From contig CAYMCO010000007.1 in assembly GCA_964388955.1 (NCBI GenBank), forward strand, positions 97,936-161,935: a DNA stretch of 64,000 nt, in the 5' to 3' direction. The position numbers and the translations under genes are program-made. Positions 28,266-37,300 of the stretch are shown here, piece after piece; within the stretch, counting starts at the first letter, position 1; every line of letters begins with the position of its first letter. This DNA is from CAYMCO01 sp964388955. GTDB taxonomy: Bacteria > Chloroflexota > Anaerolineae > Anaerolineales > E44-bin32. Below the pieces are notes generated by a model. The model was not told where the DNA came from. It searched no databases and worked only from the letters and a program-made list of their open reading frames with translations.

Positions 28266-28876
28266 GCCGAATCATCCACGCGGATCGCCAGGTCCGTGAT
28301 CCCCGCGCCGCCCACAGGATTCAAGTCCATCGGGCAGGCCGACACTGCAACGACGAGGTCCATCTCGGCTCGGAAGACGACTCGATCGCCGGCCTTGGAG
28401 ATCGGATCCCGGATTTCCAATGTGCCGTCCGGTCGCACGAAGGTATTCATGAATAGATTGAAGGGCTGTGGCGTTTGCCTGCCTCCCCAGCCCAAATCCG
28501 ACATCGCCTCCTCCAGGTTCTGGGCACAGCTGCGGTGGTCGGTCGCCCCGTAGTAGATGGCGTACCGCTGAGGGTCGCAGGCGGGCGCGAGCATGTCATG
28601 CCAACCGACGTCGTCCCGCACTATAGTGAGGATGGGTTGCCTTCTGTTGGTGACCAGCACATCCCCGACTCTCGGCTGTATGCGGCCGATATGGAGCCAG
28701 GTATGCGGAGGGGACAGGTAATGGTCAAGATCGGAAGCATCGAAAGCCCAGAAATCCCCGCACTGCCCGCCCTCCAGGTCCACCACGCTGACGAACTGGC
28801 CTTCATTCACCCCAATTCTGCGGCCATAACCCCCCGGGACGATGAGCTGCTTTGCCGTGTCGCCCTGCTTGTTCAT
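28253..28876 (-). CDS. DUF1989 family protein (urea carboxylase-associated type)
   Basis: The start is ATG at 28876, preceded by GGAGAG; a longer in-frame version beginning near 29023 has no ribosome-binding site. The 207-residue protein shows the DUF1989 pattern: VPGGYGRRIGVNEGQ, DLEGGQCGDFWAFD, a Cys-containing HRSCAQNL segment, NLFMNTF, and a SACPMDLNP motif near the C-terminus that supplies probable metal-binding Cys and Asn. Family members are found beside urea carboxylase and nitrogen-metabolism genes, but their reaction is poorly defined and no such neighbours are seen here. Confidence 0.85.
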   Translation of the reverse strand: MNKQGDTAKQLIVPGGYGRRIGVNEGQFVSVVDLEGGQCGDFWAFDASDLDHYLSPPHTWLHIGRIQPRVGDVLVTNRRQPILTIVRDDVGWHDMLAPACDPQRYAIYYGATDHRSCAQNLEEAMSDLGWGGRQTPQPFNLFMNTFVRPDGTLEIRDPISKAGDRVVFRAEMDLVVAVSACPMDLNPVGGAGITDLAIRVDDSAQDL

Positions 28877-29569
28877 AATTATCTCTCCGTTTTGCTCCGA
28901 TTGGTCATATGCCATCGCTCGCTTGGGAGACGCGCCCCTCCGGATTTTCGGTTCCAGGAAGACTGGCGCCAAGCGGGCAGCTTCGCCATTGTACATCGGT
29001 TCGGGATCTGGGCCAGCCCTCATCTCATGTCCTGAGGTACTGCTTCAGCGTCGAGCGGAGTCTGGCCACTCTACATGTTCCTCGTGTTGTGCAAGGGAGG
29101 TGAAAAGGCGCGGCTCGAGGAGCACCGAGCTTGGCGAGGCGTGCATCAGGAGGTGCGGCCAGCAAGAACTGGCGCCTTCCCCTTGCCCCCTTTGAAGGGA
29201 CACCTCGGCCGGCGGGATGGAGTTGCCGGGGGAGAGATTTCGTAATAGCCTATAGGAGGGGGACGCTCGGGCCACGACGGAGAGCATCGGGCCAATGGGG
29301 AATCAGGGGCACAATTCCCTGCGTCGCTCAAACCACCAGCCATCGCACAACAGAACGCCAGGGATCCCGGTGCGCGGCTTTCTCGACATTCTCCCGAGTG
29401 GCCGCTGACAGGAAACGGGCGCTGCCCCCGGCGGTCTTACGGGCACCGGTTCCGCTGCACCTCCAAGACGATGCGGGGTGTTCGCCTTTGACAGGGGACC
29501 ACCCAAGATAGGACCAATCCCAGCAGGAAGCGAGGCGTAGACAGGCGCTTAGCAAGGAGGGTATCCGCA
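28877..29569 (+). other. Intergenic region, about 0.7 kb, between divergent genes
   Basis: It separates the minus-strand DUF1989 gene from the plus-strand acyl-CoA ligase and must hold the promoters of both. A TTGACA at about 29488 could be the -35 of the ligase promoter, but no good -10 is spaced correctly. No RNA gene or protein gene is recognised. Confidence 0.4.
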
Positions 29570-31273
29570 ATGGGCCAGGACAAACCGTGGTTGCAGTTCT
29601 ACGATCGGCACGTGCCCCCATCCATCGACTATCCCCAGCGCACCATCCCGCAGTCTATGGCGGAGACGGCAAGCCGCCATCCGGAGCATCCGGCGATTAT
29701 CTTCAAAGGGAGGCGAATCCCCTATCGCGAACTGAACGGGAGCGCTGACCGATTCGGCGCCGCGCTGCAGGGATTGGGGGTCGCGAAAGGGGATCGGGTG
29801 GCAATTCATCTGCCCAATGTGCCCCAGTTCGCGATCGCCTATCTCGCGATCCTGCGCATCGGTGCCATCGCGGTGCCCTGCAATCCGGTATACACCGCCC
29901 GTGAGTTGAAGCACCAGTTGCGCGATTCGGGATCGAAGGTGATCATCACCCTGAGCTCCCACTTCCCCTTGGTCCAGCAGATCCGGGGGGACACTGATTT
30001 GGAGACGGTGATCGTCGCCAAGCTCAAGACCTACCTGCCGCCGCTGCTTCGACTGCTGTTCACCGTGCTGAAGGAGCGCGCTTTGGGCCACAGGGCGGAT
30101 ATCCGCGGCGTTCAGGACACCCACTGGTTTGCTGATCTTCTCCGATCGGCCCCCGCCGCGGCGGTGCCGGTGGAGATCTCGCGGGATGACACCGCCGTGC
30201 TGATGTACACCGGGGGAACAACGGGGCTCTCCAAAGGCGCGCAGCTCACCCACAAGAACATCTTCGTGAACGCATATCAGGTGATCGTTTGGTCGGATTC
30301 AAGAGCAGGCGAGGATTCCACCTTGGCGGCCCTGCCCCTATTCCACAGCTACGGCATGACCTGCTGCCTGAACCCGGGAGCGATAAAAGCCGGTACGGCC
30401 ATCCTTGTCCCCGATCCCCGCGATATCGAAGACGTGATGGACAGCATCGAGAAATACCGGCCCACGTTCTTCCCCGGAGTGCCAGCGATGTACGTGACGG
30501 TCATCAATCATCCCAGTGCGCAGGAGCGCGATCTCACCTCGCTTAGGTTCTGCAACAGCGGGGCGGCGCCGCTGCCGCAGGAGGTGCAGGAGCGTTTTCA
30601 GGAGCTGACGAAAGCCAGACTGGTGGAGGGATATGGTCTAAGCGAGGCGACCCCGGTGACCCACAGCAACCCCGCCTATGGGGACTGCCGGATCGGAACA
30701 ATCGGTGTGCCATGGCCCGATACGGATGCCAAGATCGTGGACGCCGACACAGGTGACCGGACTCTCGGGGTGGGCGAGATCGGTGAACTCTGCGTACGGG
30801 GCCCACAAGTGATGAAGGGCTACTGGAACATGCCCACCGAGACGGCCAATGTGCTTCGCCCCGATTCCGCGGGCGGCGAGCCATGGCTGCATACGGGGGA
30901 TCTGTCGGTCATGGGCGAGGACGGCTATTTCAAGATCGTCGATCGCAAGAAGGATATGATCCTGGGCGCCGGCGGCTATAACGTATATCCGCGCGAGATC
31001 GAGGATGTGCTCTATGAGCATCCCGCTGTGTTTGAGGCTGGGGCTGTGGGGGTGCCGGTGCCTGGCAAAGGGGAGCGGGTGAAGGTTTTCGTCTCCCTCA
31101 AGCCCGGAAAGACGGCGACGGAGGAGGAGATCATCGAATTCTGCCGTCAGAACCTGGCACCCTATAAAGTCCCGACGTATGTCGAGTTCCGGGATGAGCT
31201 GCCCAAGACCCTGACCGGCAAGATCCTGCGCCGTGAGTTGGTCGATCTAGGACAGGAGGAGGGGGGCGGGTAG
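29570..31273 (+). CDS. Long-chain acyl-CoA synthetase (AMP-forming)
   Basis: A 567-residue member of the ANL superfamily, activating a carboxylate to acyl-AMP and then acyl-CoA. The AMP-binding signature MYTGGTTGLSKGA is intact, as are the YGLSEATP motif, the HTGDLS/GYFKIVDRKKDMI hinge region and the C-terminal catalytic Lys in LPKTLTGKILRREL. Length and motif order fit FadD-like enzymes. AAGGAGG lies upstream of the ATG. It faces a 2-hydroxyacyl-CoA dehydratase operon, so it may feed CoA esters to that system, but fatty acids remain the default substrate. Confidence 0.92.
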   Translation: MGQDKPWLQFYDRHVPPSIDYPQRTIPQSMAETASRHPEHPAIIFKGRRIPYRELNGSADRFGAALQGLGVAKGDRVAIHLPNVPQFAIAYLAILRIGAIAVPCNPVYTARELKHQLRDSGSKVIITLSSHFPLVQQIRGDTDLETVIVAKLKTYLPPLLRLLFTVLKERALGHRADIRGVQDTHWFADLLRSAPAAAVPVEISRDDTAVLMYTGGTTGLSKGAQLTHKNIFVNAYQVIVWSDSRAGEDSTLAALPLFHSYGMTCCLNPGAIKAGTAILVPDPRDIEDVMDSIEKYRPTFFPGVPAMYVTVINHPSAQERDLTSLRFCNSGAAPLPQEVQERFQELTKARLVEGYGLSEATPVTHSNPAYGDCRIGTIGVPWPDTDAKIVDADTGDRTLGVGEIGELCVRGPQVMKGYWNMPTETANVLRPDSAGGEPWLHTGDLSVMGEDGYFKIVDRKKDMILGAGGYNVYPREIEDVLYEHPAVFEAGAVGVPVPGKGERVKVFVSLKPGKTATEEEIIEFCRQNLAPYKVPTYVEFRDELPKTLTGKILRRELVDLGQEEGGG

Positions 31274-31471
31274 GAGGGCGGGAGGCCGGCGTTCGGACAG
31301 GGCGCCGGCACCCCACCGGGCTGGCCGCGGCGTACGCGAAGCGGGGAAAGGGGCGGCTTCTGCCGGATCGTCTGAACCTGTACGAAGTCCGCCGGCTTTC
31401 CCCCAGTCATCGCACGGTAGCAGCGTGCTCCGCCCGCGCTTGCGACCGAGCAGGTGATCGCCGACACCGAG

Positions 31472-32281
31472 CTATGCGTCGCACTCAAGGGCGAGCAGGG
31501 CCGCGCCATATGCGCCGATGAACTGAGGGCCTTCGGGGATGATGACCTGCTGGCCCATCTCCTCCCCAAGCAGACGCGGGGCTGCCGGGTTGAGGGCGAC
31601 GCCCCCTGACAGCATCAACGGAGGGGCGAGCCCAACGATGCGGATCAAGGCGGAAATCCGCTTGATCAGGGAGCGATGCAGCCCTTTGAGAATGTGATCC
31701 AATGCCACACCTTGAGCGATGAGCGAGATCATTTCGGTTTCAGCGAATACCGTGCAGGTGCTCGAAATGGCCACCTCTCCGCCCGCGGAGAGCGCCCGAT
31801 CCCCAAGCCGGGTAAAAGGGACTTCCAGCCTGCGGGCGGTGTTTTCCAGGAAGCGCCCCGTTCCCGCCGCGCACTTATCGTTCATGGCAAAGTCCAGCAC
31901 TCGGCCACCTTCCCCGATGCGGATCACTTTGCTGTCTTGCCCCCCGATATCTACAAGAGTGCCCCCGTGGCCTAGACGGGCGAAGCACCCCCGTGCGTGA
32001 CAGGAGATCTCGGTCACCGCTCGGTCGGCCCCATGAGCCAGGCGGCGACCGTAGCCTGTAGCGACCAGCGTGTGGGGAACGGGGGAAGATGCGCCAGGCT
32101 CCCCGGGCATGCCGTCGATTATCTCTTGCGTGGCCCGGCTGATCATGCGCTTCGTCTGGCTCTCGAGCTCCGGGCGGCTGGGTTCCAACAGACGCCATAT
32201 GATTTTGCCGGCCGAGTCGGCGCATACCAGTTTTACCGTTGTTGAACCCACATCGATCCCGTATCCAAGCTTTACGGCCAT
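31472..32281 (-). CDS. 2-hydroxyacyl-CoA dehydratase/benzoyl-CoA reductase activase (BadF/BadG/HgdC family)
   Basis: A 269-residue ATPase of the ASKHA fold. GYGIDVGSTTVK is the phosphate-1 motif, VDIGGQDSKVI phosphate 2, and LSGGVALNP the adenosine motif. Two conserved cysteines (NDKCAAGTGRF and SSTCTVFAE) would bridge one [4Fe-4S] cluster across a homodimer. Family members use ATP hydrolysis to push one low-potential electron into the partner dehydratase or reductase. It is the last gene of a three-gene operon, three bases after the upstream dehydratase subunit. Length is normal for HgdC-type activators. Confidence 0.92.
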   Translation of the reverse strand: MAVKLGYGIDVGSTTVKLVCADSAGKIIWRLLEPSRPELESQTKRMISRATQEIIDGMPGEPGASSPVPHTLVATGYGRRLAHGADRAVTEISCHARGCFARLGHGGTLVDIGGQDSKVIRIGEGGRVLDFAMNDKCAAGTGRFLENTARRLEVPFTRLGDRALSAGGEVAISSTCTVFAETEMISLIAQGVALDHILKGLHRSLIKRISALIRIVGLAPPLMLSGGVALNPAAPRLLGEEMGQQVIIPEGPQFIGAYGAALLALECDA

Positions 32282-32284
32282 CCT

Positions 32285-33613
32285 CTAGCCTCCCAACATC
32301 TCTGCGAAGGCGGCCAATCTGTTGGAGATCGCTTGCTCTGAGAACGCCCGGGCGTCGCTGTGATCCGCTTCCAGCAGCAGCGTGGGTCTGGCGAGCACGC
32401 TCGCCAGACGATCCCGCTGATCGATCTGCCCAATGGAGTAGGGTTTGCAGGAGCGATCCGAATGCAGAATGATCCCATCGATACGATACTCCTCCAGCAT
32501 GCGTTCCATGGTGCGCAGCTTGTGCCCCGCGCCCCGGTTGAGGATTGGGTACGTGTAGGCGCGCGCCATGGATTCCAGCCCGCCCCCTGGATCGATCAGT
32601 GAGGCCAGCTCGCCCCAAGCATTCGTGTATGTGGAGGCCACGATGGCGATCCCCCGCGCGGCCAGGAATTCGGCCAGGTAGCCCAGGCGATACCAAATGG
32701 GGAGGTTGTCCCAGAGGATCCGCAGTCGCTCCTCTTTCACGGCTCCGATACCCTTCCTGATGCGGTCTTCCACCTCTTGGAGCACCAAGGCGTAGAAATC
32801 GACAGTATTGGGGTCGCCGCGCATTTCGACGATGGGGGCCATGAGGATGAACTGGTCGATCACAGAGATCGGTGCCGGCCGATGCCGGTTGCGCTGCAGG
32901 ATCCGCAGCCACAGTTCGGTGGCCATCTTGCTGCAGCGAGCAGTTTGCTGGAGAGCCCCCATGTCCAGCTCGCGTCTGGCCACCCTCTCGGCGACTTCGG
33001 TCGCCTCCTCGAGCTGCTCGACTACATAACGCAGGGCGTGTGCATCAGCCTGATCCCGATACACGAAAGGCGTGTCGATCAGCACCAGAGGAGCACGGAA
33101 ATGTTCGGACAGCACCCGGTACCAGAACAGCACCGTCTGGCAGATATTGGTGCAGGCCATGAGCAGATCCGGTTTGGGCAGGCGACCAACCGGGGTAGTG
33201 CCGGAAAACAGGCTGCCCAGGTCCGTGCGCGCGTAGGAGCACAGGTCTCTGGAATACCCCGCCCCCTCCGCGTGCTCCGAGAGGGAGACCGCCACCCGCG
33301 CAGTCCCGCAGATGGCGGCATGGTTCTCGGGATATACGACATAGTAGTCGAGCGCTTTGAGCATTTCCACGGGCGCTCCGGAGGTCACCCACGCCACGGG
33401 ATGCTTCAGACCGGCATGCCTGCCTCGCAGCCAGTGCCGGGCGACGAGTTCCTTGTTCCGCCAGGGGGCTTTCAAGGGGGGCGACAGGTTTCGAAGATCG
33501 AAGCGCGGTTGCCGTCGTTCCTGTGCCGCCTGAGATCGCAGGTGGGCCCGGATCAGGGCCGGCCCGAGGAAGTGCACGTTCCACCAATATCGCGCTTCGT
33601 CCAGCCCTTTCAT
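32285..33613 (-). CDS. 2-hydroxyacyl-CoA dehydratase subunit (HgdB/FldC/BcrB-like)
   Basis: A 442-residue protein of the 2-hydroxyacyl-CoA dehydratase D-component family. Cysteines that can ligate a [4Fe-4S] cluster appear in AAICGTAR, SRDLCSYARTDLG, ACTNICQTV and RSCKPYS. The segment MERMLEEYRIDGIILHSDRSC is characteristic. With the adjacent subunit it would form the heterodimer that removes water from a 2-hydroxyacyl-CoA, or reduces an aromatic acyl-CoA, by radical chemistry. The start codon overlaps the stop of the upstream subunit by four bases, indicating tight co-translation. Substrate specificity is not evident. Confidence 0.9.
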   Translation of the reverse strand: MKGLDEARYWWNVHFLGPALIRAHLRSQAAQERRQPRFDLRNLSPPLKAPWRNKELVARHWLRGRHAGLKHPVAWVTSGAPVEMLKALDYYVVYPENHAAICGTARVAVSLSEHAEGAGYSRDLCSYARTDLGSLFSGTTPVGRLPKPDLLMACTNICQTVLFWYRVLSEHFRAPLVLIDTPFVYRDQADAHALRYVVEQLEEATEVAERVARRELDMGALQQTARCSKMATELWLRILQRNRHRPAPISVIDQFILMAPIVEMRGDPNTVDFYALVLQEVEDRIRKGIGAVKEERLRILWDNLPIWYRLGYLAEFLAARGIAIVASTYTNAWGELASLIDPGGGLESMARAYTYPILNRGAGHKLRTMERMLEEYRIDGIILHSDRSCKPYSIGQIDQRDRLASVLARPTLLLEADHSDARAFSEQAISNRLAAFAEMLGG

Positions 33614-34719
33614 GTCAACATCTCTATGAAGGCTTCCAGGCGCGTGGAGATCTGGTCGGAGAGCGGCTCTGAAATATCCGCCTCAATCACCAGAGAGGGG
33701 ATTCCGGCCTGCGTCAGCCCCTCGCGCAGCATCGGATGATAGAAAGCCTCCGGTTCGCAAAACTTGACATTGTAGAAGACGATTCCGCGGGCCCCATTGC
33801 TCGCTGCCAAGTCGCGGAGGAAGCCCAGCCTGGCCTCGACCGGGTCGCCTCGAGTGGAGTCCGGTGGGGCGCCGACGAGGCGTTCGGCCATGCGGGTGAA
33901 CGGATCCGCCGACCGGCCTTGGGGATAACGCCGCCTTCCAACGCAAGCCAGATCGTCGGCAACGACTATGCCCCCGAACTCCCAAATGCTCGCCAGCAGC
34001 TCTGACGGCTCGGGAAGCAGGCCGGAGATGGCGATCGGGATTCGGTCTTGGTGGATGCTCCCTCGTAGGCTCAACGCGGAGCGGGCGATCGCGGCGAACC
34101 GCTCAGCGGGCAGGTACTCGCGTGCGCGGACGAGCCGATAGAACTGCAGGTCGTCCAGCGGCAGGTGAGGTCTGGCGGCGCCCAGTTCGCCGAGCAGGCC
34201 ATCGGCCCGCTCCTCCTGCTCGATGCAGTGCATGAGGTCAGTTTCGGAAGGGGAAATTCCGCCGATCTCCGTGAGCCGCTGGGAAAGGGCGCGCAGCTCC
34301 CGGGCGAGGAACGCGGACGCCGTCCGCCCGGTGCCGCGGGGAATGTACAGCGGGAGCACCGGCTGCTCGGTGGACACGAAATCCAATAATACGCTCGCGA
34401 GCCCCTGCAGGGAGTCGCATCCGTGAGGGACCAGGATCAGATCTGCGGCCGCAAGCCCACCCGAAAGCAGAAAAGCGAGCGCATTGCGGACCACAGAACA
34501 CACATAGGGTTGCAGGTGGGCGGCCGCCAAACTGGAGTCGACGTGTGGAGGTCCCCATACCTCCATCGGCTGGAAACCGTGCCCCCGAAGCAGGGCCCGC
34601 GAATAGTGGATGGGGAGAACGGCCGCGATGCGGCGCCCCTCCGACCCTTGCTGCGCCAGAATCTCTGATCGGGTGGGGATCCGAAAGGCTCCGGCGAGGC
34701 GACCCTCGGCAAGCGACAT
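33610..34719 (-). CDS. 2-hydroxyacyl-CoA dehydratase subunit (second D-component paralogue)
   Basis: A 369-residue member of the same family and first gene of the minus-strand operon. Candidate cluster cysteines lie in LQPYVCSVVRNALAF, VPHGCDSLQGL and NVKFCEPEAFYH, and the C-terminal VIEADISEPLSDQISTRLEA motif is typical of HgdB/BcrC-like subunits. It is shorter than its partner, as expected for the smaller subunit. Only one activase is present downstream, which fits a dehydratase or an aromatic reductase with a homodimeric activator better than the four-subunit Thauera-type benzoyl-CoA reductase. Confidence 0.9.
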   Translation of the reverse strand: MSLAEGRLAGAFRIPTRSEILAQQGSEGRRIAAVLPIHYSRALLRGHGFQPMEVWGPPHVDSSLAAAHLQPYVCSVVRNALAFLLSGGLAAADLILVPHGCDSLQGLASVLLDFVSTEQPVLPLYIPRGTGRTASAFLARELRALSQRLTEIGGISPSETDLMHCIEQEERADGLLGELGAARPHLPLDDLQFYRLVRAREYLPAERFAAIARSALSLRGSIHQDRIPIAISGLLPEPSELLASIWEFGGIVVADDLACVGRRRYPQGRSADPFTRMAERLVGAPPDSTRGDPVEARLGFLRDLAASNGARGIVFYNVKFCEPEAFYHPMLREGLTQAGIPSLVIEADISEPLSDQISTRLEAFIEMLT

Positions 34720-35057
34720 GGTGGCTCGATCTTAGCACAAGCGGGGATGAGGGGGAACCGGGCGGCCAAGGGCCTCCACTCGCTGCGCTCGCGGCCGGGG
34801 GGAACCTGCTGGGCCCCATAACGCGCGGGCCATCGGGGGAGGCTTGCAGGGTGCTGGCGCCTCTTCGGACCGGGCGGGTTCGCAGGCGAAGAGATGCCCC
34901 GGGCGGCGAACACAGCCCCGGCCGGTCGCGCCGCTGTGGAGTCCATTGGCTTGCCAACCGCCGAGGCGGAGCCGAGGAGTATCGGAGGCCCCAACAGTGC
35001 CTGGCGACCCCAAATAGACTGACCCTTCACGACTGCGTTCTGGAGTCATGAGGGTCT

Positions 35058-35077
35058 GCTTCGTGCATATGCGAAGC
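35058..35077. promoter_or_regulatory. Operator-like near-palindrome upstream of ptsH promoter
   Basis: GCTTCG (35058-35063) and CGAAGC (35072-35077) are exact inverse complements around an 8-base centre containing CATATG. The element ends 11 bases before the -35 hexamer, a position that suits an activator or repressor. The binding protein is unknown. Confidence 0.35.
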
Positions 35078-35088
35078 ATGTGTCCAGC

Positions 35089-35116
35089 TTGACAATACCG
35101 CACGCTTCTCTATTCT
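35089..35116 (+). promoter_or_regulatory. Sigma-70 promoter of ptsH-ptsI
   Basis: A consensus -35 TTGACA (35089-35094) is followed after 16 bases by TATTCT (35111-35116). The predicted transcript starts near 35123, about 60 bases before the ptsH ATG. Confidence 0.65.
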
Positions 35117-35184
35117 TATTCACAAGATCGGCCGGTGGGAAGGAACCGAGCGCACGGGCGCGCCTGAGCATAAGGAACGGAACC

Positions 35185-35463
35185 ATGCAAACCACAGAAC
35201 TGCTGGTGGAAAATGAGGTAGGGCTGCACGCTCGCCCGGCGGCGCTGTTCGTGAAGGAAGCCATGAGATTCGAGTCCGAGATCACCCTATGCAACCTCAC
35301 AGCCGGCGGCGAGGAGTGGGAGAACGCGAAGAGCATCTTGGGCGTGCTCTCCTTGGGTGTGAATCAAGACAATGTGATCAGCCTCCGGGCTGAAGGGCCA
35401 GACGAGGAGAAGGCCATCGCCGCGCTCACCAGACTGGTGAACTCGGACTTCAAAGCTGAATGA
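35185..35463 (+). CDS. ptsH: Phosphocarrier protein HPr
   Basis: A 92-residue HPr, starting at ATG with AAGGA eight bases upstream; the frame is open further upstream but without a ribosome-binding site. His15 in GLHARPAA is the residue phosphorylated by Enzyme I. Ser50 in AKSILGVLSLGV corresponds to Ser46 of Gram-positive HPr, the target of HPr kinase, which suggests carbon-catabolite control, although no kinase gene is in the window. ptsI follows 39 bases later. The pair supplies phosphate to the EIIA/EIIB/EIIC proteins encoded downstream on the other strand. Confidence 0.95.
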   Translation: MQTTELLVENEVGLHARPAALFVKEAMRFESEITLCNLTAGGEEWENAKSILGVLSLGVNQDNVISLRAEGPDEEKAIAALTRLVNSDFKAE

Positions 35464-35502
35464 CCCGATGTCCCTGTCGACACAGGGAAGGAGGGTGAGT
35501 GA

Positions 35503-37236
35503 ATGGCCGAAATCGAGCAAGGCGCGGTTTTGAAAGGGATCCCGGCCTCTCCCGGGATCGCCATCGGACCGGTGTACGTGTTTCGCAAAGCGAGGCTGGA
35601 GGTGCCGGAACGACGGATCTCTGATCCGCAGGCGGAGATCCGACGCCTGGAGGGCGCTCTCGAAGTTGCGGATCGACAGTTGGAAGAGCTGGAAGCCAAG
35701 ACGCGGGCGGAGACGGGCTCGGAGGAGGCGGCCATCTTCGAGGCCCACCGGTTGTGCTTGCACGATCCCTCCTTGATGTCCGGTGTGCATGAAAAGATCC
35801 AGGGTGAGCGGGTGAACGCGGAAGCGGCCTGGGACGCGGGAATCGAGAGCTATGCCCAACGCCTGGACGCCATGCAGGACGAGTATTTCCGGGCGCGGGC
35901 CGTGGATGTCCGGGACGTAGGGCGTCGTGTGCTGCGCCTGCTTCTGGGTGTGGCGGAGACGGACCTGAGCAGTTTGGCCCGGCCTTCGATTGTTGTGGCG
36001 CGAGATTTGACCCCCTCTGACACGGCGCGTCTGGACAAGTCGCTGGTGCTGGGATTCTGCACCGCGGAAGGGGGGCCGACATCCCACACGGCGATCATAG
36101 CCCGGGCGATCGATGTCCCAGCGGTCGTGGGAGCGGGGGCGCAAGTGCTGCAGCTCGAGACCGGGGTCGAAGCCGCGGTCGATGGGGATGAGGGGCGCGT
36201 GACGATCCGCCCGGCGAAGGATACCCGTGACGAATTGCTCAGCAGGCGGGAACGAGCGCAGGCGCGCGCCGAGACGGCGCTGGCCGCGGCATCGGAGCCC
36301 GCGGTGAGCCTGGACGGCGTGCGGGTGGAGATCGTCGCCAATGTGGGCGGGATCGAGGAGGCGCAGTCCGCGCTGGAGCACGGCGCGGAGGGCATCGGGC
36401 TGCTGCGAACGGAATTCCTGTATTTGGACCGGGCAAGCGCTCCGGATGAGTCGGAGCAGTTGAAGGCCTATGGCGCCATCTTGGATATCATGGGGCAGCG
36501 CCCCGTGGTCGTGCGCACCATGGATGTCGGGGGGGACAAAGAGCTTCCCTACCTAGACTTCGGCTCCGAACAGAACCCTTTCCTGGGGTGGCGCGCCATC
36601 CGGATGATGCTGGACCGGCCGGAGCTGTTCAAGACGCAGCTCAGGGCCCTGTTGCGCGCCGGCCCCGGGCATGATCTCCGCATCATGTTCCCGATGGTTT
36701 CCACCATCGCGGAGGTCACACGGGCGCGCGAACTGCTGCAGGAGTCACGGGCGGAGGTCACCGAAGCGGGGCGCGAAGTGGCCGTCGATATCCAGGTCGG
36801 TATCATGGTGGAAGTACCGTCCGTCGTGGTGATGGCCGCGGAGTTCGCCCAAAAGGTTGACTTCTTCAGCATCGGCACAAACGATCTGACCCAATACACC
36901 ATGGCCGCCGACCGAACGAATGAGAAGATCGCCCATCTTGGCGATGCGTGCCATCCGGCAATCCTGCGCCAGATTCAAGCGGTGATCGAGGCCGGCCATG
37001 CACATGGAATCTGGGTGGGATTGTGCGGCGAGTTGGCGGGGGATCGGGACGCGATTCCCATCCTGCTCGGGCTGGAACTGGATGAATTCAGCATGGCGCC
37101 GGCCTTCATCCCCCGGGCGAAGGAAATCATCCGCGGGTGGTCCGTCTCTCGTGCGAAATCCGTCGCCTTGGAGGCGCTCGGGTTAACCCAAGCCGAGGCG
37201 GTGCGAGGCTTCATCCAGTCTCAGGAGCCCGCTTAG
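35503..37236 (+). CDS. ptsI: PTS Enzyme I (phosphoenolpyruvate-protein phosphotransferase)
   Basis: A 577-residue Enzyme I of normal length. The N-terminal HPr-binding domain has the GIPASPGIAIGP opening. Active-site His195 lies in GGPTSHTAIIAR. The C-terminal PEP-binding barrel includes LLRTEFLY, the TMDVGGDKELPY motif, the FSIGTNDLTQYT signature and catalytic Cys508 in VGLCGELAGD. It autophosphorylates with phosphoenolpyruvate and passes the phosphate to HPr. It is co-transcribed with ptsH. Confidence 0.97.
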   Translation: MAEIEQGAVLKGIPASPGIAIGPVYVFRKARLEVPERRISDPQAEIRRLEGALEVADRQLEELEAKTRAETGSEEAAIFEAHRLCLHDPSLMSGVHEKIQGERVNAEAAWDAGIESYAQRLDAMQDEYFRARAVDVRDVGRRVLRLLLGVAETDLSSLARPSIVVARDLTPSDTARLDKSLVLGFCTAEGGPTSHTAIIARAIDVPAVVGAGAQVLQLETGVEAAVDGDEGRVTIRPAKDTRDELLSRRERAQARAETALAAASEPAVSLDGVRVEIVANVGGIEEAQSALEHGAEGIGLLRTEFLYLDRASAPDESEQLKAYGAILDIMGQRPVVVRTMDVGGDKELPYLDFGSEQNPFLGWRAIRMMLDRPELFKTQLRALLRAGPGHDLRIMFPMVSTIAEVTRARELLQESRAEVTEAGREVAVDIQVGIMVEVPSVVVMAAEFAQKVDFFSIGTNDLTQYTMAADRTNEKIAHLGDACHPAILRQIQAVIEAGHAHGIWVGLCGELAGDRDAIPILLGLELDEFSMAPAFIPRAKEIIRGWSVSRAKSVALEALGLTQAEAVRGFIQSQEPA

Positions 37237-37300
37237 CTGGAAATCCTGAAGATCAATGATAGCTGATGGCCGCCCGGCGGTGGCCAACGGGGCCTGATGC

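Larger units (their letters stand above)
34720..35184 (+). other. Intergenic region between divergent dehydratase operon and ptsH
   Basis: No gene is seen. The right end carries a palindrome and a strong promoter for ptsH, listed separately. The left part is GC-rich and without recognised elements; the promoter of the minus-strand dehydratase operon is not obvious. Confidence 0.45.
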
